Assembly: GCF_047495875.1 (NCBI RefSeq)
Contig: NC_092459.1
Location: 8,126,965 to 8,190,964, forward strand
Origin: Pithys albifrons albifrons
Taxonomy: Eukaryota; Chordata; Aves; Passeriformes; Thamnophilidae
Length of the DNA: 64,000 nt
Reading direction: 5' to 3'
Position 1 is the stretch's first letter. Each line of letters opens with the position of its first letter. The translations under genes were made by a program, and so were the position numbers. Below are positions 51,754 through 62,962 of this stretch, one piece after another. Under the pieces are notes generated by a model. That model worked only from the letters and a program-made list of their open reading frames with translations. It searched no databases and was not told where the DNA came from.

Positions 51754-51871
51754 GGGCAGTTAAATGCCTCCCTGACATCCGATCCTGTCAGATCTCGGAA
51801 GCTCAGCAGGGTCAGCCCCGGATGAGTACTTGGATGGGAGACCTCCTGGGAAATGCCGGGTGCTGTAGGTT
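51754..51871 (+). pseudogene. 5S rRNA-derived promoter head of the SINE
   Basis: The sequence follows vertebrate 5S rRNA from its first bases to its 3' end. The A box region 'aagctcagcagggtc' (51799-51813) differs from the 5S gene at one base. The C box 'agtacttggatgggagacc' (51825-51843) is unchanged, and 'ccgggtgctgtagg' (51856-51869) matches the 3' end. The first 25 bases and the stretch 'agccccggatg' are diverged. The type 1 internal polymerase III promoter therefore looks largely intact. It is not a functional 5S gene: the sequence continues into the SINE body without the normal T-run terminator, and the 5' stem strand is altered. Confidence 0.88.
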
Positions 51872-52065
51872 CTAGTCCTGAGGACTTCACTGGCACTGTC
51901 CAAGCTCGCTCGGCCATGGCAGATGAACCTCAGAACTTAAACGGTGGGGCCAGTTCTGCGCACGCTGAGCCTCACCTAAAATCCACTGCGCAGGCTGGAA
52001 GGGCCCACCCACGTGGGGACAGCCCTTCCCAAATCTTTGTTTGCGAAGTTTGGCCATACATACAT
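51754..52065 (+). mobile_element. 5S-rRNA-headed SINE (SINE3 class), full length, nested in an LTR
   Basis: The 312-bp insert has three parts. The head (51754-51871) is a near full-length 5S rRNA-like sequence. The body (51872 to about 52049) includes 'ctcggccatggcaga' and 'ggcccacccacgtgggg' and has no recognised source except a similarity to the LTR at 33351. The tail is a short CATA repeat ('ccatacatacata', about 52053-52065). There is no poly(A) tail, which argues against L1-type mobilisation and suggests an RTE-type partner. An 11-bp target duplication flanks it. About a dozen CpGs remain in 312 bp, far above the surroundings, so the insertion is likely younger than its host LTR. From memory, SINEs mobilised by AviRTE LINEs are known from several bird lineages. 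Whether this is one of them cannot be told here. Confidence 0.85.
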
Positions 52066-52076
52066 ACAATAAACGC
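52066..52076. repeat. Right target-site duplication of the nested SINE
   Basis: 'acaataaacgc' directly follows the CATA tail and repeats the left-hand site with one substitution. The tail and the duplication share the bases 'aca', so the exact border is ambiguous by a few bases. Confidence 0.88.
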
Positions 52077-52670
52077 AATGGCACAAAGAGAAAAATTGGT
52101 TTTAACCCACAAAACTGCAGAAGTATAACTCAGCACTCTGGGCCACAAGCACACATGGGTTTTTTAGCCCCTGTGCTGAATTCTATGTGGTTCCCCCAAG
52201 TCCAAAGTAAAAGTCCAAAGTGGAAAACCTGTTGGTGCAGCTGACAGTTGCAGTCTGACAGAGAGTGGTGATCTCAGGCTGGTTGAAAGTGGTGGTCTCC
52301 TCCTGTCGAGGTTTTGGTCCTCCTCTCAATCTGACAAGTGACCCCTGAAGTCTTCTTACCCCAAGATATGTACCCCAGGTCTAGGTGGGAGCACCCAGTC
52401 CCTCCCCCTGGGCAAGGGAGTCACACAATGGGTGATCTCACTCTGTGAGTCATGGGGTATTTTGGAATCATTGATGGTCCATTAGCAGACACGCCCCCTC
52501 AGGCTGGGTGGAAGGTGCTAACAGCTCCCTGGAGGGGAGTTATCACAGTTCTTATCTCACAGATGTCTTTCACACCCAGCTCACACCATGAGGGGTCAGG
52601 TGTGCCCTGGGCTGTTGCAAATGGTCCAATCCAGCTACAATTCCTTTAGGCCAAGATTTTCAATCTAACA

Positions 52671-54984
52671 CTTCTGGACTATGGCAGCTCATTCAGTTGA
52701 TCTGCTGTGCTCCCTCTCTGGCCCTGGTAAAAATTCCCTTTGTGCCAGTGCAATTATTTGGTTGCAGGGTGGAGGGTAAATCAGTACCTTTTTTTTTTTT
52801 TCACTTTAAAATGTGCTAGTATACAGATGTGTCTGAGAACACAGCCACATAAATATCTGCAATAGCAAAATAGGACAGCTGATCAAGTCCAGAGGAGCAG
52901 AAGGGGTGTGGAGGAGATGAAGCAGAAAGGATAAGAGGAAAATGGAAAGGAATCTTTCACCCTAACTTTGTCATGAAAGGCTTCATAATGTGAGTTTTTC
53001 TGCACTTTGAGATTGCTTCTTTTTCTCTCCCTCTGACATAGATACATGTACATAAATTCCCTTCTAAGAAATAGCCAGCAAAACCTTCCTCCAAGATAAT
53101 TCGAATTCCTTAATGGTCTTGGGTGTGCCTTTGTTTCAGCTGGAATACTTCTATCACATCATAAATGAGCCTATTTCTACTATCTTAAATGAAGAGTGAC
53201 AGACACACCCAGCAGTTCCAACTAGATTTAACCCAACCTATAACAGCATTAATCCTAGAGCACAACCATAACCTTCTGCACATGTTTCAAATAAGGGAAA
53301 CTAGCCTAAACACAGCACAGTTTTACAAGACATTGTTCTACTTCATGAGTGGATAAACTGCACTTTCAAAAGCTATTTTAGCCTGGACAGGAAACCAAAT
53401 TGTAATAAAAATGACATGCAAATCCTATTTTCAATACAGTGATTAAGGTAGGAAAAGAAAAAGTGGAGTTTATCAAAGGACCCTGCAGGTAGCCTTCTTG
53501 ATAACATTTTCAGCCCCCATCCCCATCAAGATGAAGAGAAGTAGTCCTTCACCAGTCCTAAAATAGCCTTTTCTCAGACAGTCTTTCTCAGGAGGAGTGG
53601 GCCTATACTAGTATCTATAACAGGTTCTTGGATAAACAGATGTGTGAGCAGAAGCCTCTACATTAGCCACTCTTCATTTTCCTTGTGGATAACATCAGTT
53701 ATTTGGCAGTTTCAATAAGCTATTAGCACTTTATGTGATTTTTTTTAATCATAGACTTCCTTTTCAGTGTACTTTGATTAAAACAGAGTAAGGGCTATAT
53801 TATGCATGTCTGTTTTCTACAGCATACACTATAAAAACCATAGAAGTAAAGACAATAGGGCACAGACATCAGGAAACTTAATCTGCATAAGCAGACAAAA
53901 TGTATGTTCCTATATTTTGCAAATACTTTAGCAAATATTCCTTATGATTTGGGAATGAGGAAGCTTGGTTTTTAATAAGGGTTTGAACAACTATTTGTAT
54001 CCCTGAAAATAACAAACACAACCTGAAAAATACTGACAAAGGCCCAAAAGTTTGCAATGATAACACAATACTTGACACAGTTTAAAGCTGTATTTGTTGG
54101 AAATCTACTTGGGTTTGCATCCTTGTTTAATTATGGTGACTAGAATCCAGTGAAAGCTGCTATTAGAAGCTAACACATATGTGAGAATGAGATGAAGTAG
54201 AATTTGCAAAAAAAAAAATCAAATAATTGGGCAAAGTGAGGTTTTTATCCTTCTTTAATACTACCAATCAATTGATTCAGAGTTTTATGATAGTCTAGGT
54301 TTTTGTCTTCTCATGCTTCTTTAGCTGAGGTCATTTGCTGGAGAATTTGAATTTTTCCCACCAGTCTAGATTTTTTTTATTTTGTTAAAATATTGGATTC
54401 AGCCTTCAGGCAGTGAGGAAAAAGGAAAAGAAATGTACCAATGCAATGTTGATTTCCAGCAGAGTCCCCTAATTTAGAACTTGCTGGATAACACAAGTGA
54501 CAGTTAAAATGTCTATGTTTTTTAAGTATTTCATTGCTGGCTGATTCAGAAGGAATGGCCTGTTAATGCTGTAATGCCACATTTCACACTACCATCATCC
54601 TGATCCTCAGCAGCCCACACGCATCCTCTGAAACCTTATTCCCACTTCAGTGATGAATTTGTGCTCTTACGAATTCAAAATAGTAAGCACATTCCACATG
54701 GAAATTGTAGGAACAGTATAAAATTTTGTTTAGTATCAGGATAAATAACACAAGGACTGTATTACAGGCCACATCGTTCATTTTACATTTAGTCATGAAA
54801 ACTTCCATTATTCAATTTAAGTGAATGTGTCACATAATTTCCAGCACCCTGCTCCAGAAAACTGGAGAATCCAAGAAATTTATTTCAGAATTCAGGTCCA
54901 GGTTCCCATTGAGCTTTTGGGTCCTGGAGCACACAGAAAGTCTTGGGCAGCTTGTTGAATTTGTGGTAGCAGATACAGTCAGCC
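52671..54984. other. Unique non-coding sequence, nothing recognised
   Basis: No coding sequence or transposon was recognised. A run of 13 T lies near 52789-52801. Confidence 0.5.
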
Positions 54985-55360
54985 AAGAGGGTTTTTTTTC
55001 CTTCCTGCTGTGTTTGGCAAGAAGAGCAGAACCTTTCCTGTCACATGTGGTCCCTGCTCAAGTTATCCATACTTTTCTTGCCACAAGGTTAGATTACTCT
55101 AATGCACTCCGTGTGAGGCTACATCTTGAGGCCATTTGGCAACTGAATCTAGTGTGGAGTATTCAACCACCTGTTTATTAAGTGGAGCATCATGCAGAGA
55201 GGACATAAAAAAAAAAAACCAGTCTCCAAAATCTTCAATGGCTGCCAATAAATTTCTGGGCTGAGTTCAAGGTGTTGGTTTTAACCTATAAAGACCTAAG
55301 TGGTTTGGGACTTGGTTACCTGAGAGACTGGTTTTCTTTCCCCCTGAAGCAGTGCTTTTA
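54985..55360 (+). mobile_element. Ancient L2-type LINE fossil: reverse transcriptase C-terminal region
   Basis: In one + frame the sequence reads EPFLSHVVPAQVIHTFLATR followed by LDYSNAL. This matches the L2-clade pattern RPFLS...LIHAFVTSRLDYCNAL. The same frame continues, after a stop at 55179-55181 and another at 55206-55208, into TSLQNLQWLPINF, then AEFKVLVLTYKDLSGLGLGY and LRDW (55218-55331). This matches the L2 pattern TPVLRSLHWLPV...FKVLLLTYKALHGL.PSYLSDL. The spacing between the two blocks fits the family without net frameshift. The copy has no active-site part and no 3' end and is dead. L2 copies in birds are old and rare. The family call rests on these signatures recalled from the family; a related CR1-group LINE is the alternative. 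Confidence 0.75.
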
Positions 55361-58300
55361 AAGTTGTTATGAAGGGAGGAATTTGAGTTGTATCACTCAG
55401 GTGTAATAAGGGTGCTGGCAAGACTTCTATGTGGAAGGCCGTCTGCAGTGCATTATTATAGGCTTATCTATTGTGAAATATCTCTGATCATGGAAAAATT
55501 CAAAACTAACTTGCCAGTCTGGGTCCAAAGCAGGACTAGAAACACTCTTGCTGAAACACATTGCTATGCTCTAATCTTCCTGTTTTCTAACTACAGTTGC
55601 TACCTACATTAAATGTGATTTGGTAACCTAAGTTAAACCTGATGTTAACAGCTGCTAACCCAGCTAAGGCTCACACTGTATGTTTAGAATCTCTCCCTGA
55701 GGTACTCATCTCTTGTGACTGACTATGTAGGATAGTACAGAAGAGACATGCTACAAAAACTCAGGAATTTTTCTTGCTGATGTGTTTGAGTCAAGTTGGA
55801 CTATTCCTTCCCTTCAGACCTGTGACTACTATACCTCTACTAGTAAATGAAATGCCACAGGGCCTTTTCTCCAGCAGTTGGAACAGGTAAAGTTCATATC
55901 TCTAAGACTGAACTCCCAAACTTATTGGTCTCACTCATGCTGTTGAGAGCAGCTTCTGGCAGATGAGATCCTCCACAATGTTCCTGGGCACTGTGAGGAA
56001 GAGTGCTCTTCAGTGTGGGCCAGAACCAGGGCAGGGATCCTGCCAGCAGTTAAACTGTGTATGGTCACCAGAAAATGCTTGTGTTCAAGCTGTCGTGAGT
56101 CTATTTTACTGATAGGGAAGTAGCTGGGAAATATTGAAGTCACTGGCCTAAACCAACATTTTTTTATGATCAAAGAACCAGGTTCACAACTATCAAATAT
56201 TCTCAGGGTTTGGTACTACTGACACTGTCCTGGTCTGATTAGCAATTGGAAGATTGAGTTTACAGGAGAGGGCCGTCTTGGGACTTTATTGGAATTTGTC
56301 AACAGTGGGTCAATCTCCTTGAAGATATTTCTTCTTCTTACTCTTCCTGGTGGAAGAGGGAGTTACTGTTTTCATTACATTCCTAAGGAAATACTGCAGA
56401 AATACAGTCACACAAAGTCATATTGAGAAGGGGATGGCTGAACCAGCAAATAAAATCTTGCCTCCAAAGTTCCAGACTGGGAACATGATCTGTATTGGTT
56501 GTCCCAATAAAATACAGGGCACAAAAGAATAGAATGTATCAATAGAAACAAATAATTACCTGTCTTGGTGTTACTTAACCAGAGCAGGTTGTGAAGTTTT
56601 CATTGCTGCAGATCTCAGAGAATGCTGTAGATATAGATGACTCCTCTTTGGGTGAAGGTATGCATTAGATGCCTTTGAGGTGCATGTTTCTATAACCATG
56701 TTTTGCTGAAGTACCTTTCTGTTGCTTCAAAATCTGACTGAAGCAGTACTATTGCATGAAAGTTGTTTGCACATTGGGATGAAGGCTGATGTAGAGTCTC
56801 AGTCATCAAGTCCAACAACAGTAGAGTTATTCTGGAGAGAAGACACAGTTTTCTGGAGAATTTATGTGAAATTAACAACCTTTGTCAGCACTCTTTGATC
56901 CAATTAAACTTTCTAAAGAAAATACTTAATAATAGTCTCCTCTTCATAAAGAAAACTCATTATATATTTCTGAAATCTCCTGCAGTTTGTTTTCAAGATC
57001 CCACCTTTATGAAAATCTCTCTTAATCTGGTTAATGTGAAAGATCAAAAGCAGCCATATTAGAGCAGACTGGAAGCTTTCCATCTTGCTAGTTTTGCTCT
57101 GCTGGAAAATGTTGATTTATCAAGATGAAAACTTGATGCTATAAACAGCATTTTCCAGTAAATTTCTTTGAAGGTTTTTTTCATGTTAAGGAATTTCTTA
57201 TCCTTAGGAACATAACTATTTATCTGAAATAAATAGCTTTCTCATGAGAAGATTATGGCCTAATTCATGTTGCACCTGATTCACATAAAAATTTTTAGTC
57301 TACTAGAAACTGGAGGAAAATTATCTTACATAAAATTGAAGAGTATGTTTACATACTGGAGAGCAAAGCAAAAGTTCTGATATGTTAAAATTTTCTTGTT
57401 TGATAAAATAATTTCCTTTCCTGATCTGTGCCAAACTCATCAGCATTTTTGGTGAGGATTATAAAAGATAGAGCCACTATTTTCCTTTTAATCAACAGGT
57501 AATCAATTTTTAAAACCAAAGACTGCAAACTCTGACAGTAACACTTCTATTTGCAATATTTCAGGTCCTTTTCTCACCTGCTTCCATGATTAGATTTTGT
57601 AAGTGCTCTCAGCTGTGATGTTCAACATGTCATGAGCTACTGCTGTTTCTCACTATGCTACCTGTGCTGCCTATCATTTGAGCTAGCAAAATGTTGGAAT
57701 TACTTTGACTCAGAGCTGTTTCACTCTTGGGAATGATGAGGTTCTGTGCTTAAAGTCCTTTCAAGCATCATCACTTATCTCGTGGTGAGTTCTATCATCT
57801 TGTATCGGGGAGGTTCATTGTTCGTAAAATGGAGATAGTTTGACAATAAGGAGGCTTACAAGTTGTGTCAGCTGTACCAACAGAAAGAGTGATGCCTCTG
57901 TGCTAGTCAAACAGGACATTCAAATGCAATGCACTTCAACCGTTAACAATCCAAAGGACACACCAGGCCCACCACTGCCAGCAAATTTGAGTTCTCTGTT
58001 AAAGTCTTACAAGCTTTAATAGCACACTCCACAATGCATTTCCATGAGACAACACGAGACACAGATGGGACACTAAATGGTCCTCACCACTGCTTCACTG
58101 GAAAAGAACTATACATATTTGACAGGAAGCCTTGCCTTTGTAACGTGTTTCCTCTAGCAGTATTGCTATGACTACTTCTATTTTGATGTGATTGGCTTGC
58201 AGATGCTGGCTTAACAGTTTTATTTTCCACTTTGTGCTGCAAATAATTGGAATTTAATTCATTCAGATTTAAAAACCTCTGACCAGAGCATGATACTCGG

Positions 58301-58947
58301 CTTCAGTCCCATCTTTTCATTTATAAAACAATGGCACTTTTCTTGCTATGCAACACTGAGGGTTTCTGACCAGAGGTAAAGTTCAGCTATGATCAGGGAG
58401 ACAGGTAGTAAGGGAGCAGGACCTGTACAACCATATGAAGAAGTCTGCTCAAGTTAAGTAGTGATTAATAGGCAATTTGAAGTCATTTGTCTATAATCCC
58501 TCCTCAACTTCATTTGTCCTGCTGACATCTGTAGCTGGAACTGGGATTGGGCCAACAATTCCTTTTCAGATTTTTGGCTCACAAGTTTTTTTTCATTTTG
58601 TCAAAAATGAAAGCTGTCAAGACACAGTGGATAGCCTATAGTTCACCATACTGTTTGAATCAAAAAATACCTCCCTTTTATCTTTGAAAGGCCTGTGCCT
58701 AGATCAAAAAATAAAGTTTCTCAAATTCTAAATATTGTCTCAAAATAAAACAGTTAATAGGGATTTTAAGGCATATTGGACAGAGTAAATAGACACCAAG
58801 AAAAAAATTTAAATATTTTGTAATAATTTTTACATGGTTTTTCAGCAAAGACTGTTTTAATAAACTCATATGGCTTCAGTGAAAATTGTGGTCACTTCTG
58901 AGTTCCATTCTTCAATTATTTTAATTAAGTATTCTCCTAAAGTTGTA

Positions 58948-58948
<1 letters not shown>
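55361..58948. other. Unique AT-rich non-coding sequence, nothing recognised
   Basis: The L2-like similarity was not recognised beyond 55360. Open frames are 80 codons or fewer and without motifs. Confidence 0.5.
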
Positions 58949-58979
<31 letters not shown>

Positions 58980-59038
58980 TACTATTACTATTATTACTAT
59001 TATTACTATTACTATTACTATTACTACCATTACTATTT
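58949..59038. repeat. (TTA)n / (TTACTA)n microsatellite
   Basis: Pure TTA units run to about 58975. Then mixed TTA and CTA units continue to 59038. Isoleucine/valine/threonine-only and asparagine/serine-only frames across it are artefacts. It lies directly against the 5' side of a CR1 copy. Confidence 0.95.
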
Positions 59039-59047
59039 GGACATTTT

Positions 59048-59727
59048 GGAACAAGAGGCTGGAAAGCAGTGCTCAGGGAAGGGATTTGAGGTCCTGGTTG
59101 ATGACAAGTAGAATATAAGTCAGCAGTGCCCTGGCAGTCAGGAGGGCCAACCATGCCCTGGGGGGCATCAGGCAAAGCATCACTAGCTGGTCAGGGGAGG
59201 GGATTGTCCCACTCTGCTCTGCACTGGGGTGGCCTCACCTGGACTATTGTTTGGAGTTTTGGGCACCACAAGATAAAAAAGGCTTAAGCTGTTAGAGGGC
59301 ATCCATGAGGATGGTACAGGGCCTTGAATGAAAGCTGTATGAGGAGCAGCTGATGTCACTTGATCTGTTCAGCCTGGAGAAGAGGAAACTGAAGAGAGAC
59401 CTCATTGCAGTTATAACTTCCTTGTCAGGGGAAAAGGAGGGGCAAGCACTGATTTCTTCACTCTGGTGATCAGTGACAGGACTTGAAGAAATGACTTGAA
59501 GCTGAGTCAGGGGTAGGATATCAGGAAAAGGTCCTTCACCCAAAGGGTGTTTGAGCACTGGAACAGGTTCCCCAGGGCAGTGGTCACAACGCTAAGCCAA
59601 AGAGAGTTCATGAAGTGTTTGGACAACACTCTCAGGCACATGATATGATTCTTGGGGTGTCCTGTGCAGGGCAAGGAGTTGGACTTGATGACCCAGATGG
59701 TTCCCTTCCAACTTAGAATATTCTATT
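59048..59727 (+). mobile_element. CR1 LINE, 5'-truncated, decayed, complete 3' end
   Basis: The copy begins near the ESSA motif (ESSAQGRDLRSWLMTSR in one frame, corresponding to LESSAEKDLGVLVD of CR1) and runs through the 3' untranslated region to 'ttcccttccaact...ttctatt' at 59701-59726. Shared words with the copy ending at 34536 include 'attgtcccactctgctctgc', 'gggtggcctcacctgga' and 'gaccagtgacaggactt' (here with tgatcagtgacagg). A short deletion near 59300 removes the 'gtccaaagcagggcaatg' segment. No functional coding sequence remains. Confidence 0.92.
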
Positions 59728-61379
59728 CCTCAGGATTTTCTGTTATGGATCACTGAGGTGTCTAATTCCCTCCTGAAATATTTTTAAAACTTTTTCCCCC
59801 AGACCGCCCAAATCTTGTTGACAAAAGAAAAATATATTTTCTGATTCTCTGGTCAGTTGTAGGTCTCTTTTTCTGTTATTATTGCATGTGCTCTTGATTA
59901 GATTGTATATGATCACACTGATTCTGGTAGTAGAGTAGCTTCTTGGATTTTCTTCTCTGATCAGCTGAGCGTAAGACACACCTCCTTACAGTACAAGCAT
60001 TTCTCTTTCACAAAGTTCTCTTCCTCCCCTACTCTTCCTTCACATGTCTATATAGTTTCCTCTCTATGTTGCTGTACCCTATGTGAATATACTCATTCAG
60101 TTACCCATACTCTTAATGGAGGATTTGCTACTGAGAGATAAAATAGCCTTATCACAAACTAAACTGAGCATTTTTAAAGGACTCATCTGGAGTTCATTAG
60201 GTGAAAGAAACTTTATTGAATAACTTTCTTTCTTTCAGAACTGAACCTGAGCAGACTTATTTACTCCTTGATAGCAAGAATAGAGAACTAATTTGTGTGC
60301 CTAAGATGGGAACATTGAGACAACCTGCCAGATGAGGTGGGCTTTCTCTATCATCCTCATGAGCATGATAGGAGGTAAAATTTTAAGCTATAGTCCAGAC
60401 ACTCCAGACAACATTGAACCCTTCTATTTTTGTGAACAAGAACTGAGGTCTAATAATGAGACTCTTCCCCCCGCTCCCCATTTCTGTGTATCAGAATAAA
60501 GAACATGTGCATTATAGAGAGAAAAATAATGGGAGCATATTCAGCAGGTGAGGCATTAGAGACATGGACTTTGTTAATGTTGCACATCCCTTCTGGAGAC
60601 ATCAGGATAAGATATTCTTCAAGGTGTGAGGAATTCCAATAAAAAAAAAAGGCAGCCCAGAGGATTCCATAGGTCCCTTTTGACTCTAATCTTTCTACAT
60701 ATCAGATAGACTATAATAACTTTGCTCCAAATGTTCAAGGAACAAATAATTTCTTCCTCTTTAAATGTGGCTGTTGGAGTCAAAGGACTTTGGTGGGTAA
60801 GAATATGACTGAAAGAAAGTAGGTTATTCCCTTCAGATAATCAAGTTTTTAGTTGTGTTGAAGTGATTTAAGATGAAGCATCAAGAACGTATGGCAGTAA
60901 TGTTCAGTCATGCACTATCCAGTAGTCACCATTCTCTTAGGCTCTTACAAGGTTTGCAGTTTATGAAAAACATTTAAATGTTTCTGTTACACATTTTGGT
61001 TGCCATGTTAACTTGGCTTCCATCAAACTGCAACAAACCCAAAACACCTCCTTACATACTTGCTTTATGACATTTCATTAGAATGCCAATATAACAGTTT
61101 TATAGTAAATGTAGGATATGGCAGGAGACTAAAATAACACCATATTCTCTGAACACTTTAATCTAGGTTTAATAATTTTAAGGTTTTTAGACATTTGTAA
61201 CTTAACCTGTGGGCATAATCTAGTAGTAACAGTGCTTGAGAGAAGTTATGAGCAGTGCACTCTGAGATTACAAGTGGCTCAAATAACATAGTGGTTCCAA
61301 GGGAAACTAAATCTTTTTAAAACCCCTCAAACATCAGTTTAAACTGTTAACTTTAATTTTATTTTAAATTCATGTTAGG
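59728..61379. other. Unique non-coding sequence, nothing recognised
   Basis: No coding sequence, RNA gene or transposon was recognised. Confidence 0.5.
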
Positions 61380-61600
61380 GTAATTGCATCAAGCTGAGAT
61401 TATGTGTGTTCTCCGATTCTGTCTTACAACAATTCTGCCCCTTTTAACCATTTCCTGTATGGGTGGTTCTTACTTGTTGCTTATTAATGGAGTTTCTCAG
61501 AGTATATTCAGTTAAAACAATATCTTAGCAATGAGAGCTTTGCTGGAGCATTACTGGCAGCACATGTAATTTATGCATTATGAGGGGAAGCATGTAATAC
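61380..61600. promoter_or_regulatory. Candidate conserved non-coding element
   Basis: High-complexity AT-rich sequence with 'gcttattaatgg' near 61479, 'agcacatgtaatttatgcat' near 61559 (E-box CACATG, octamer-like atttatgcat) and few low-complexity runs. It resembles vertebrate developmental enhancers in texture. This is inference only. Confidence 0.13.
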
Positions 61601-62862
61601 TTAGTGTATGTGAGGATCAATTTTATTTTGGAGAGGATTTATGTCACTTTAAACATGGGTGTTCCATATCAGAAGAATGGAAGACCATTGTTACTATGGA
61701 AATATATATTTCTCTTTTATATAGAAGAAGACTGATACTTTTTAGTGATTTGGATATATCTTCTTTTCAAACATCCAGCAGGAATAGCAAAAGCAGCAAT
61801 TTTTACAAGTTTTGCATGTCAGTGTGTGTCCATGTTTTGGTGCTTAACGTGACACATCTCAAAGGAGTCCAAGATGCAGAAATTGTTGGGCAAGCACCTC
61901 TGAAAATCATACACCTCTCTTAGCCAAATATTTGCATCTTGGGGGAACTCAAATTGTTCTGTGAATTACTATAGACCTCAAAAGAGTCCTAGGGAGGAAA
62001 CCCTCTAATCTTTGGTTGAAGCCAAAAATACCACAAGGACTTGACAGAGAATGTGGATTCTTGTTTGAGTATTTTGAGCAGAACTCTGATGTCAGGGAAG
62101 CTGAGGAACCTACACAGAGAGAAATAAGTAAGCAGAGAACCTTATTTGTGTTAGCAGAATAGACGAAACCCAGCACCAGGAATATCTCCATCTCTGGAGA
62201 AGAAAGCTATGGCAAAGAGTAAGTACTGGGATCGTGGTCCGACGCTGAGAATTCTACTTGTATATGAAGTACTTAATTAAGGTTTTGTCTAATTTTTCCA
62301 TGTTGTCTAAAAATCTTAAAATTAACTTGATCTTAGTCTGAGAAGAATTAATATACTGGACATGTCCTTCAAAACAACAATATAAAATACTGCTTAACAG
62401 GCAGGTACCTGGAAGAAATTTTTCAAAAGTCTGTTTTTTACAGGAGCCTGAATGTGATCTGCACTTCCTTCAGTCTCAAATTCATGTGCAATTCATACAT
62501 TTATTTGCAATTTATTTAGTGCCTTGCACATGGTAGTTTGATGCTTTAGATTCCTTGGTCCTTACAACTTCTAAGGCTGCTGAGTGAAGATAATAAAAGA
62601 AATATCATAAAAGCAAATTCATTGATCTTCCATGAGTCATGTGTCTCAGTACTGATGCATTTTGCTATTACTTAGGTTTTAATGTATCTTAAGGAGTATT
62701 TCTTAGAATTACTTTTGGATATCAAGCCCTGTTACAACCTTAACCGTAAGTAATTTCCTCTCCCATGGAACCCTTAGCCTCAGAAAAAATGTCCAGTGAT
62801 CCTATACATAAGTAAGTGACTAAGAAAACAGTGTCTTTTGTTTATAATTACCTAGACTAGTG
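61601..62862. other. Non-coding sequence, nothing recognised
   Basis: An open frame of 116 codons (61573-61923, +) shows no domain and sits within what chance allows. No transposon was recognised. Confidence 0.5.
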
Positions 62863-62962
62863 AAAAACCAAACTAAACCAAAACAAACAAAAAAAAACAA
62901 ACCAAGCCAACAAACAAAAAAACCCAAAAAACCACCCGAAAAACAAACAAAACAAAAACCAC
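62863..62962. repeat. A/C-rich low-complexity tract, (CAAA)n-like
   Basis: The stretch has almost no T or G and is built from CAAA, CCAA and A runs. A lysine/proline/glutamine-rich frame across it is an artefact. Confidence 0.9.

Larger units (their letters stand above)
51657..52670 (-). mobile_element. Solo LTR of an avian endogenous retrovirus, interrupted by a nested SINE
   Basis: Read on the minus strand, the element starts with TG at 52670 ('tgttagattgaaaatcttgg') and ends 'aaaccagcaca' at 51657. Its blocks match the LTR at 1-496 in the same order: 'gtgataactcccct', 'cagcctgagggggcgtgtct', 'tgctaatgg', 'gagttatacttctg' and 'gacttataatctctttt'. Without the 312-bp insertion at 51754-52065 it is about 700 bp long, and it keeps a roughly 270-bp middle part that the other copy has lost. 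No internal retroviral sequence adjoins it on either side, so it is a solo LTR. No matching 5-bp target duplication is evident at the ends assigned here, so the borders may be off by a few bases. Confidence 0.82.

Noticed and set aside
51754..51871. Functional 5S rRNA gene
   Set aside because: The 5' stem is diverged, there is no terminator T-run at the gene end, and the sequence continues into a SINE body with its own tail and target duplication.
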